Source of the DNA: Candidatus Binatia bacterium | GTDB taxonomy: Bacteria > Desulfobacterota_B > Binatia > UBA9968 | NCBI GenBank assembly: GCA_025922795.1 | Contig: JAICHC010000028.1 | Span: 1-11,588, forward strand | Reading direction: 5' to 3' | DNA: 11,588 bases | Shown here: one piece after another, positions 1 through 6,449 of the stretch | Layout of the letters: every line of letters starts with the position of its first letter | Numbering within the stretch: the first letter of the stretch is position 1 | Program-made: the position numbers and the translations under genes | The notes under the pieces: model-generated | The model's input: the letters and a program-made list of their open reading frames with translations, nothing else | Told to the model about the DNA's origin: nothing | Databases searched by the model: none

Positions 1-1
1 G

Positions 2-373
2 CCATCGACTTTCAAAGCCGGGTTACCTACCGATTACGCGATCGGCGAGGTGAGCGAAAAGTATAAACAGGACCAGTGCGTCTGGATCGTTCGTGAAGAA
101 ACCGGTATCTACGCGATCTTCGCCAAGTGCACTCACCTTGGCTGCACGCCGCGCTGGCTCGCCGCCGAAAACAAATTCAAATGTCCTTGTCACGGCAGTG
201 GCTTTTTCAAATCCGGCCTCAATTTCGAGGGGCCCGCGCCGCGTCCGCTTGACCGCTTTGAAGTGACGGTTGGTGTGGATGGTCAGCTAGTCGTCGACAA
301 GAGCAAAGTTTTCAAGATGGGACCGGGGGTGGAGCCGGATGAGCAATTTTCCGAGAGCGTCGTGAAAGTCTAA
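2..373 (+). CDS. Rieske [2Fe-2S] protein, C-terminal part (5' truncated by window)
   Basis: This is the soluble cluster domain of the iron-sulfur subunit of a bc1/b6f-type quinol oxidase, which takes the first electron from quinol at the Qo site and passes it to a c-type cytochrome. The frame is open from base 2, so the membrane anchor and start lie outside the window; the GTG at 50 is internal. In the visible 123 residues both Rieske boxes are intact: CTHLGC (residues 43-48, ligands C43 and H45) and CPCHGS (61-66, ligands C61 and H64), with C48 and C63 placed for the family disulfide. The Ser after the second box is kept, but the position of the usual Tyr two residues further on is Phe (F68). 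It lies 13 bases before the cytochrome b gene, which supports one operon. The family assignment is very secure; only the N-terminus is unknown. Confidence 0.96.
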   Translation, partial: PSTFKAGLPTDYAIGEVSEKYKQDQCVWIVREETGIYAIFAKCTHLGCTPRWLAAENKFKCPCHGSGFFKSGLNFEGPAPRPLDRFEVTVGVDGQLVVDKSKVFKMGPGVEPDEQFSESVVKV

Positions 374-386
374 CGGATAATATATC

Positions 387-1157
387 ATGAGCCTTATCGA
401 TAAGATCAAAAGCGATATCGTCGAGAGTCACGTCTGGAAGTCGATCTTTCGTCACGGTTACGAAGACACGCCGCGCAATCGGGTGATGATGGTGACGGCG
501 AATGTCTTCTTGCACCTCCACCCGGCCAAAGTGCGCCGCCACGCGGTACGCATGCGCTTTACTTGGTGCATGGGCGGGCTCACATTTCTCATGTTTCTCA
601 TTACCACGGTGACCGGCATCTACCTCATGTTCTATTACCGTCCCGTAGCGGAATACGCATACGCGGATATGAAGTATCTCGAGTTCGACATGCCTTTCGG
701 CATGCTGATGCGCAACATGCACCGTTGGGCGGCGCACGCAATGGTCGTATTCGTTTGGCTGCATATGTTTCGTGTCTTTCTCACCGGTTCGTACAAGCCG
801 CCGCGCGAGTTCAACTGGATCGTCGGCGTGTTGCTGCTGGTCTTGACCCTGCTATTGAGCTTCACCGGCTATCTGCTGCCGTGGGATCAGCTGGCGATCT
901 GGGCGGTTACCGTCGGCTCCAACATGGCGCGCGCCACCCCGCTGTTGGGATATGAAGGCCCATTCGCGGAATTCGTCGGCGCCAATCCGATCTACGATGC
1001 CCGGGCCTTTTTATTTGGCGGCGGGGAAATCGGTCCGCATACGCTGCTGCGCTTCTACATCCTGCACTGTATCTTCATCCCGCTTGTGGCCAGCATCCTG
1101 ATGGCGGTGCACTTCTGGCGCATTCGCCGTGACGGTTTCTCCGGTCCGTCGTTATAA
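387..1157 (+). CDS. petB: Cytochrome b, b6-like N-terminal subunit
   Basis: This is a membrane diheme subunit of the quinol-oxidising complex, 256 residues, close to b6 length and lacking the C-terminal half of mitochondrial-type cytochrome b. Four helices are evident (about 62-84, 111-132, 144-164 and 224-244). The heme ligands are H112 and H126 in the second helix and H227 and H242 in the fourth; the 14 residues between the last pair match b6 rather than bc1, which has 13. Cys61, in a WCMGG context, aligns with the b6 Cys that covalently binds heme c_n (c_i). The PWDQ stretch (165-168) belongs to the Qo region, and the C-terminus ends in a b6-like FSGPSL. An N-terminal extension of about 25 residues is present relative to plant b6. 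No strong ribosome binding site precedes the ATG, so coupling to the Rieske gene 13 bases upstream is likely. Confidence 0.95.
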   Translation: MSLIDKIKSDIVESHVWKSIFRHGYEDTPRNRVMMVTANVFLHLHPAKVRRHAVRMRFTWCMGGLTFLMFLITTVTGIYLMFYYRPVAEYAYADMKYLEFDMPFGMLMRNMHRWAAHAMVVFVWLHMFRVFLTGSYKPPREFNWIVGVLLLVLTLLLSFTGYLLPWDQLAIWAVTVGSNMARATPLLGYEGPFAEFVGANPIYDARAFLFGGGEIGPHTLLRFYILHCIFIPLVASILMAVHFWRIRRDGFSGPSL

Positions 1158-1191
1158 TAATTACTAAGCAGAACGAATCGAGGGGACGCAA

Positions 1192-1959
1192 ATGGCAGAG
1201 GCCGCTCGCGAAAGAAAGCTACCGCTGGACGACAAGGTCCACACTTGGCCGCACTTGGTGCGGATGGAGTTCCTCGTCGCACTATTCGTGATTGGCATAT
1301 TGACGTTATGGTCGATAGGGATCGATGCGCCGTTGGAAGAACCGGCAAACCCGACACGCACGCCGAATCCTTCGAAAGCGCCTTGGTATTTTCTCGGACT
1401 GCAAGAAATGCTGGTTTACTTCGACCCCTGGCACGCCGGTGTCGTGCTACCGAGCTTAATTATCGTCGGCTTGATGGTGATTCCCTACATCGACATCAAT
1501 CCAAAGGGAAACGGCTATTACTGCTTCAAGGACCGCCAGTGGGAGATCCTGACATTTTTCTTCGGTTTTCACGTGCTGTGGATCACCATGATCATCATCG
1601 GAACTTTCTTCCGCGGTCCGGGCTGGAACCTTTTTTGGCCGTGGCAAAAATGGGACGCGCATAAAGTGGTGGCTCTTACCAACGTCGATCTTCCCTATCT
1701 TCTCGGCTTTCGTGATTATTGGCTTTCCGCGGTCTTCGGTCTTTTTGCCGTGGGCCTCTATTTTGTCGTGGGAATGATCGGCTTCTATTTTTTTGTCCTC
1801 AGAGTCAAAGGCAAAGATTTTCTCGAGCGCTGGGGCATGGTGCGCTTTACGATCGTCGGCCTCTTGCTGGTGCTCATGATGTCGCTGCCGGTAAAAATGT
1901 TTCTGCGCCTCGTCTTTAACGTCAAATACGTTCTGGTTACGCCCTGGATCAATATTTAG
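1192..1959 (+). CDS. Cytochrome b C-terminal (subunit IV-like) protein with two extra helices
   Basis: This is the C-terminal half of the split cytochrome b, which completes the Qo pocket. Of its 255 residues, about 25-140 resemble subunit IV: helix 25-44, the Qo-loop motif APWY at 63-66, helix 83-100 and helix 118-139. The motif stands where most family members have PEWY or PDWY, so the acidic residue is absent. Beyond residue 175 come two more hydrophobic helices (about 178-204 and 217-238), giving five rather than the three of plant subunit IV. A GAGGGGA ribosome binding site at 1180-1186 supports the ATG at 1192. The gene follows cytochrome b after 34 bases, and its stop codon is followed at once by the start of the next small gene. 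Assignment to the family is confident; the role of the extra helices is unknown. Confidence 0.93.
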   Translation: MAEAARERKLPLDDKVHTWPHLVRMEFLVALFVIGILTLWSIGIDAPLEEPANPTRTPNPSKAPWYFLGLQEMLVYFDPWHAGVVLPSLIIVGLMVIPYIDINPKGNGYYCFKDRQWEILTFFFGFHVLWITMIIIGTFFRGPGWNLFWPWQKWDAHKVVALTNVDLPYLLGFRDYWLSAVFGLFAVGLYFVVGMIGFYFFVLRVKGKDFLERWGMVRFTIVGLLLVLMMSLPVKMFLRLVFNVKYVLVTPWINI

Positions 1960-2127
1960 ATGTTTTACGTCGCGAAGATACTCCAAGCCTTGGGGCTGGC
2001 GGATATCGGCTACGCCCTCTATGTAGGCATCATGAAGAATTCTTCCATGGCTGAAGAAATCGTACTCACGCTCATCGGTCTCGGGGTTTTTTCTTTGGGC
2101 CGCGCTCTTGAGCGCAAAGTAGTGTAA
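1960..2127 (+). CDS. 55-residue two-helix membrane protein, putative small subunit of the bc complex
   Basis: This short gene encodes 55 residues, beginning MFYVAKIL and ending ERKVV. It has two hydrophobic segments (about residues 4-25 and 33-50) joined by a polar turn (KNSSMAEE) and a basic C-terminus, as expected for a small integral membrane protein. Its ATG directly follows the TAG stop of the upstream subunit IV-like gene, and no good ribosome binding site is seen, so translation by coupling is likely. The octaheme cytochrome gene starts 10 bases after its stop. Lying tightly between two components of the same complex suggests an accessory subunit comparable in position to the small single-helix subunits of b6f. 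That role is inference from context; I do not recognise a named family. Reality of the gene is supported by exact packing between neighbours and the membrane-protein composition. Confidence 0.75.
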   Translation: MFYVAKILQALGLADIGYALYVGIMKNSSMAEEIVLTLIGLGVFSLGRALERKVV

Positions 2128-2137
2128 GGGAGTCGGG

Positions 2138-4828
2138 ATGGCCGAGCGAGGCATCGATCAAAAAGAAGAAAAGAAATCCTACGGCAGCGCATTTGTCATC
2201 GGCAGCGGTCTGCTCGTGGCGTTGTCCTTGTGGGCCTTTTGGGATGACAACATCACGCGTCGTCCATGGAAAGCCGTGCAGGCGAATTTCTATCGCCTCG
2301 ATTACAACCGCGCAAAAGCGGCTTACGACGAAGAGGACAAAAAGCTTCAGGCCGACGCCACGTACCAGGAGTTGACGAAGAAGCTCGCCGCCTTCCAGGC
2401 AAGTCTCAACAGTGGCGAGCTGGGCAAGAAGCTCAGAGCACTTGAAAGCGAAGAGGAGCGAGCGACGGTCCGCTTCCAGGAAATCGATCAGCAAGTTAAG
2501 AACGTCAAGAGCGAGCTGGAAGAAGCGTGGTACGAGCACGATCATGCGGTTCAACAAAAACGAAACCCGAAACCCTACCTCGACATCATCGCCGAGCTCG
2601 ATAAGAGACAAGCCCGGCTGGAAAAAGAGCTCGAACCGGCGCGCGAGCGGCGCAACCAGCTGAAAGAAGAAATCAAAAAAATCCAATCCGGCGCCAGGCC
2701 GATCGAGGATGAGCTCGCCAAGATGACGGCCGAGCGCGACAAGTGGATCCGGGTGATGGAAAATGCAACGTTAACACTCGGACCGGTCACGTTACCTAAT
2801 ATTCCCAAGATTCAGCAGGTCTCGCTCGATGAATTCGATCGTAACCGTTTCGACCAGCCGGTAGCGCGCGTCGATCGTTGCCAAACCTGCCATCTCGCGA
2901 TCAACCGCCCCGGATTCGAAAAGGAACCTCATCCTTTTCGGACACATCCGCGCCGCGAAGTGTTGCTCGCGGACAACGCTCATCCGCCGGAGAAGTTCGG
3001 CTGCACCGGCTGTCATGAAGGCCAAGGCGTTGCCGTCAACAGCGTCAAGCAGGCGCATGGCGAAGTTCATTTGTGGGAATTTCCTCTGCTGCGCGGTGAT
3101 AAAGCGCAATCGAGTTGCACGTCTTGTCATCTCGACGTGCAGAAATTCGCCGAGGACGCGCCGCTGCTCGCCGAGGGTCAACGGCTCTTCGAACAGATCG
3201 GCTGTACCGGTTGTCACCTGGTCAGAGGCTATGAGGATATACCAAAGGTCGCCCCGAGTCTGATGAAGATCAGCGCCAAGGTCGATCCGAGCTGGATGGT
3301 GCGCTGGATCCAAAACCCGCATGAATTTCGGCCGCGCACGCGCATGCCGAATTTCGAGCTCCCGCCGCAGGATGCGCTGGCGATCGCGTCGTATCTATGG
3401 AGCCAATCCAAGGACGAGGGCGACAAGTGGAGCAAAGAGCATCCGCTGCCGGCAAGCTTCCGCGAAGGCGATCAGACCGCCGCGGCCAAAGGAAAGCAAC
3501 TCGTCGAAACGATCGGCTGCAAGGGTTGCCACGGCTTTGCCGAAGGCGAATTTTCAACGCCGCTCGGCAAGGAAAAGGATCTCATACCGAACCTAAAAGA
3601 CATCGCGGCTAAAACCGATGCGCAGTGGATCTATCACTGGATAAAAAATCCGCGGGACTTTTCCCCGGAAACGCGCATGCCGAGCTTGCGGCTTTCCGAC
3701 GATGAAGCCGCGACGATCACGGCGTACCTGATGACGCTTGGCTCTAAAACGGCGCCAGTGGCGGGGATCGAGGAAAAGCTCGGCGATCCGGCCAACATCA
3801 AACGCGGCGAGGGTCTCGTGCGCAAATGGGGCTGCTTCGGTTGCCACGATATCAAGGGCATGGAAAAGGAGTCGCGCATCGGCGCCGAACTCACCACTTT
3901 CGGGTCGAAAACGGTGGAGGAGCTTGCTTTCGGCAACCGAACAGATGTCGCGCATACCTGGGATGACTGGACTTACCATAAGCTAAAATCGCCGCGCGGC
4001 TATGCGACCCCGCGAGTGGACCAACTGATGCCACAATTCAACCTGGCGGACGAAGACATCAAGGCTCTGAGGATTTTGCTCGGAGGTTTCCGCGAGCGCA
4101 AGGTCGGCCAGAGATATCTTGCGGACCAAGGATTACGCGTACAGCAGGTCGTCGAAGGCCGGCGTTTGATGCAGCAGTACAACTGCGTCGGCTGTCATGA
4201 GATTGAAAACCGCGGCGGGTTTGTTAGAAAGTATTACCAGGAGAATCCGACGGGGGCTCCGCCGGTATTGAACGGCGAAGGGGAAAAAGTGCAGTCGCCT
4301 TGGTTCTTCGGTTTTCTCAAGGCGCCGACTACACTGCGGCCATGGCTGGAGATCCGCATGCCGACATTCGGTCTATCTGACGAGCACGCCAACCAGCTGG
4401 TCAGTTACTTCAACGGACTTTCCAAAATCGAGATCCCCTATGCCTACATCGACGATAGGAAAATTCCACCGGAACACATCGACGCTGCGAAGATGATGGT
4501 ATCGAAGGACTATTTTGACTGTTTCAGTTGCCATATGCAGGGCGAGAGAACTCCGGAGGGTCCGAAGGATGGCTGGGCGCCCGACTTGGCAATGGCACGC
4601 CAGCGGCTCAATCCGAACTGGATCATCAAATGGCTAAAGGACCCGCAAAAGGTCCAACCCGGAACGAAAATGCCGTCTTTTTATCCCGGTGGCCCGGACA
4701 ATATTCTTGGCGGCAAGGAAGACTTGCAGATCGAGGCGTTACGAGACTATCTGGTCACACTTGGCCGAAATGGCGCGGCTCCGGCACCCGCCGCTACGAC
4801 ACCGGTGAAAGTCAAACCGGCGCAATAG
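2138..4828 (+). CDS. Membrane-anchored octaheme cytochrome c with coiled-coil stalk
   Basis: This 896-residue protein is probably the electron acceptor subunit of the complex, replacing cytochrome c1 or f. Order of parts: basic N-terminus; one membrane helix (about 17-35) that anchors it with the rest in the periplasm; a Lys/Glu/Arg-rich stretch predicted as coiled coil (about 55-205); then eight CXXCH heme sites, with His at 252, 293, 331, 360, 465, 570, 687 and 799. The first three form a head rich in extra His (265, 270, 282, 307, 311) that could supply distal ligands. The last five each lie in a repeated class I-like unit of 80-120 residues with a downstream Met in an MP motif (M403, M514, M631, M741, M845) as likely distal ligand. 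A Pro/Ala-rich tail ends the protein. An AAGGGAG ribosome binding site precedes the ATG. The reaction partners are inferred from the operon. Confidence 0.93.
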   Translation: MAERGIDQKEEKKSYGSAFVIGSGLLVALSLWAFWDDNITRRPWKAVQANFYRLDYNRAKAAYDEEDKKLQADATYQELTKKLAAFQASLNSGELGKKLRALESEEERATVRFQEIDQQVKNVKSELEEAWYEHDHAVQQKRNPKPYLDIIAELDKRQARLEKELEPARERRNQLKEEIKKIQSGARPIEDELAKMTAERDKWIRVMENATLTLGPVTLPNIPKIQQVSLDEFDRNRFDQPVARVDRCQTCHLAINRPGFEKEPHPFRTHPRREVLLADNAHPPEKFGCTGCHEGQGVAVNSVKQAHGEVHLWEFPLLRGDKAQSSCTSCHLDVQKFAEDAPLLAEGQRLFEQIGCTGCHLVRGYEDIPKVAPSLMKISAKVDPSWMVRWIQNPHEFRPRTRMPNFELPPQDALAIASYLWSQSKDEGDKWSKEHPLPASFREGDQTAAAKGKQLVETIGCKGCHGFAEGEFSTPLGKEKDLIPNLKDIAAKTDAQWIYHWIKNPRDFSPETRMPSLRLSDDEAATITAYLMTLGSKTAPVAGIEEKLGDPANIKRGEGLVRKWGCFGCHDIKGMEKESRIGAELTTFGSKTVEELAFGNRTDVAHTWDDWTYHKLKSPRGYATPRVDQLMPQFNLADEDIKALRILLGGFRERKVGQRYLADQGLRVQQVVEGRRLMQQYNCVGCHEIENRGGFVRKYYQENPTGAPPVLNGEGEKVQSPWFFGFLKAPTTLRPWLEIRMPTFGLSDEHANQLVSYFNGLSKIEIPYAYIDDRKIPPEHIDAAKMMVSKDYFDCFSCHMQGERTPEGPKDGWAPDLAMARQRLNPNWIIKWLKDPQKVQPGTKMPSFYPGGPDNILGGKEDLQIEALRDYLVTLGRNGAAPAPAATTPVKVKPAQ

Positions 4829-4876
4829 TGAATAGCGACAACTGCGGTTCGTCAGAATAGATATATGGCTAAAGCG

Positions 4877-4883
4877 AAGGAGG
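4877..4883 (+). promoter_or_regulatory. Ribosome binding site deciding the cupredoxin start
   Basis: AAGGAGG lies five bases before the ATG at 4889. It favours that start over the in-frame ATG at 4865, which has no such site and would put eight charged residues before the signal peptide. Confidence 0.85.
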
Positions 4884-4888
4884 AAACA

Positions 4889-5602
4889 ATGAGAAAATTG
4901 GGTGTATGGGTTCTATCAACGGCTCTGATCGCCGTGCCGGTGAGCGGCATGGCGGCGTATCAAGCCGGCGATGTCAAAGACGGCGGAACCATTTCCGGTA
5001 CGGTAAAGTTCAAAGGCACGGCGCCGGCGCCGAAAAAGCTCGATGTGAGCAAAGATAAAGAAGTGTGCGGCAAGACACCGAAGACGGATCCGTCTTTGAT
5101 CGTAAGCAATGGGAACCTGGCAAATGCGGTGGTGACGATAACTGACATCCAAAAAGGCAAGAAGATTGCTACGCAGAAAGTTAAGTTAGACCAAAAGGGC
5201 TGCGAGTACCAACCCCATGTGCTGGCTTTTCCTGCTGGTACGACCGTGGAGATTCTGAACCCAGACGGCATCCTGCACAACGTGCATTCTTACAGCAAGG
5301 CAAATAGCCCATTCAACCAGGCAATGCCGAAGTTTAAAAAGACCCTCGATGTTAAGATCGACAAGCCGGAGGTCATCGAGCTCAAATGCGATGTTCATGG
5401 CTGGATGCACGGCTGGTTGGTCTCGGCGCCGACGCCGTATGTTGCGGTCACCGATACCTCGGGAGCTTTCAAGCTCACCGACGTGCCAGCGGGCTCTTAC
5501 ACCGTCGAAGTATGGCATGAGAAGCTCGGCAAGAGCACGCAGAAGGTGAGCGTCAAGGCGAAGGAAGACGCCAAGGTAAATTTTGAAATGGCCGGCAAGT
5601 AA
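4889..5602 (+). CDS. Secreted cupredoxin-like protein with carboxypeptidase-regulatory-like domain
   Basis: This 237-residue exported protein probably binds copper and could carry electrons in the periplasm. The N-terminus MRKLGVWVLSTALIAV is a signal peptide, with likely cleavage near GMAA (about residues 20-23). Residues about 35-180 are beta-rich with a cupredoxin pattern: His in the LHNVHS segment (H130 or H133) followed by C167, H170 and M173 in C-D-V-H-G-W-M, a compact C-x2-H-x2-M arrangement of type 1 copper ligands. Further Cys (60, 105) could form a disulfide. Residues about 183-234 resemble a carboxypeptidase regulatory-like (transthyretin-like) domain, with TDTSGAFKLTDVPAGSYTV. It lies 60 bases after the octaheme cytochrome gene and before a hairpin, so it may be the last gene of the operon. 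Copper binding is inferred from the motif. The electron-carrier role is inferred from position, and a copper-binding or structural role is possible. Confidence 0.8.
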   Translation: MRKLGVWVLSTALIAVPVSGMAAYQAGDVKDGGTISGTVKFKGTAPAPKKLDVSKDKEVCGKTPKTDPSLIVSNGNLANAVVTITDIQKGKKIATQKVKLDQKGCEYQPHVLAFPAGTTVEILNPDGILHNVHSYSKANSPFNQAMPKFKKTLDVKIDKPEVIELKCDVHGWMHGWLVSAPTPYVAVTDTSGAFKLTDVPAGSYTVEVWHEKLGKSTQKVSVKAKEDAKVNFEMAGK

Positions 5603-5626
5603 CCTCGCCCGCTTCGATCCTTCCTA

Positions 5627-5660
5627 AACACGGCGCCCGGTTGGGCGCCGTGTTCTTTAC
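5627..5660 (+). terminator. Hairpin terminator of the respiratory operon
   Basis: A perfect 12-bp stem (AACACGGCGCCC at 5627-5638 and GGGCGCCGTGTT at 5643-5654) encloses a GGTT loop and is followed by CTTTAC. The stem is strong but the T tract is short. It begins 25 bases after the cupredoxin stop and sits between convergent genes. Confidence 0.75.
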
Positions 5661-5695
5661 CGACCGCCTCATGAGAATCCAGCTCAAGCGCCTGT

Positions 5696-6376
5696 TCAGC
5701 CGTCTAGACGGCTCTTGAAAAAATTCCACGCCCGTTCCAAATCCACTGGAGGTAACGCCTCGACCTGACGTTGCTTTGATTCATCCAACGTCAGCGGAAT
5801 TGGCGTGCCGATCTGAAGGGCGCCGTAAAGAACCTCCGCCGCTTCCTCCAAATAGATCGCCATCATGACTGCTTCGGGAATGCTTTGACCGACCGTGACC
5901 TGTCCATTCCCGCGCAAAAGGATGGCCGGCTTGTCGCCCAGTGCCCGAGTCACACGATCGCCCAATTCCGCCGTCGTGATTAGATCCGGTGTGTGAAACA
6001 GCGGCACTCCACCGGCAAAAAAGCTACCGTGATTGTGCACCGGCTCGAGCTTCCGGTTGGTCACAGAAAAGATATTCGCAACACGGGCGTGGATCCGGGT
6101 GATGGCATTGATCCGAGGCCTGGCTCTCATGATCGCGGTATGGAGCCAGGCTTCGGACGGTGGCGGCCGGCGGCCTTCGACAACTTCACCCTGGAAATTC
6201 ATGGTCAGCAGGTCAGATTCCTTAACCAGCGCGAGGCCAATTCTCGGCGTCAGCAGGAAAAGCTCGCTATTGGGGATGCGGGCGCTGAGGTGGCCGAATC
6301 CTTCGACGAGTTTTTTCCCGGAAAGAATTCCGCAGGCACTGACGATGTCTTGTCTTAAACCGCTGAGCGTGTCCAT
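5696..6376 (-). CDS. Class II aldolase/adducin-family protein with altered metal site
   Basis: This 226-residue protein spans the single domain of the class II aldolase/adducin family, whose enzymes use a metal (usually zinc) to cleave or epimerise sugar phosphates or decarboxylate acids. Family features include GHLSAR (28-33), PPSEAWLH (72-79, with E75 at the catalytic acid position), IHARV (95-99) and LLRGNGQVTVG (153-163). In fuculose-phosphate aldolase the metal ligands are the two His of an HxH motif and a His in a HG motif. Here the HxH is H96-A-R98 and the last His is N157, so only one of three remains. The frame is intact and of normal length, so it is unlikely to be a pseudogene; it may have another substrate or a non-enzymatic role. 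AAAGG lies about seven bases before the ATG, and TATAAC on the minus strand (6406-6411) is a possible -10. It is convergent with the respiratory operon. Confidence 0.85.
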   Translation of the reverse strand: MDTLSGLRQDIVSACGILSGKKLVEGFGHLSARIPNSELFLLTPRIGLALVKESDLLTMNFQGEVVEGRRPPPSEAWLHTAIMRARPRINAITRIHARVANIFSVTNRKLEPVHNHGSFFAGGVPLFHTPDLITTAELGDRVTRALGDKPAILLRGNGQVTVGQSIPEAVMMAIYLEEAAEVLYGALQIGTPIPLTLDESKQRQVEALPPVDLERAWNFFKSRLDG

Positions 6377-6385
6377 GAAGCACCT

Positions 6386-6413
6386 TTGAAACAGATTATT
6401 TTTGCGTTATATT
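6386..6413 (+). promoter_or_regulatory. Candidate sigma70-type promoter for the small gene at 6450
   Basis: TTGAAA (6386-6391), a 16-base spacer and TATATT (6408-6413) match the -35 and -10 consensus well. Transcription would start near 6420, just upstream of the ATG at 6450, and this argues against an upstream TTG start at 6402. The AT-rich patch is shared with the divergent aldolase gene. Confidence 0.5.
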
Positions 6414-6449
6414 ACGTTGTTCGATCAATCGAGCAAATGGTCAGTGTTC

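Noticed and set aside
1456..2154. Long open frame on the minus strand opposite the subunit IV-like gene
   Set aside because: It overlaps two well-supported genes, is rich in His and Asp as expected for the complement of hydrophobic coding sequence, and shows no recognisable domain.
2879..4540. The multiheme gene as a fusion of two genes or a frameshifted set of separate cytochromes
   Set aside because: All eight CXXCH sites lie in one uninterrupted frame with regular repeat spacing and a single membrane anchor, so it is read as one protein.
4865..4888. Earlier ATG for the cupredoxin-like gene
   Set aside because: It lacks a ribosome binding site and would place charged residues before a clear signal peptide; AAGGAGG supports 4889.
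5696..6376. Aldolase-family gene as a pseudogene because metal ligands are missing
   Set aside because: The frame is full length without stops, has a sensible start and ribosome binding site, and the other family motifs are conserved.
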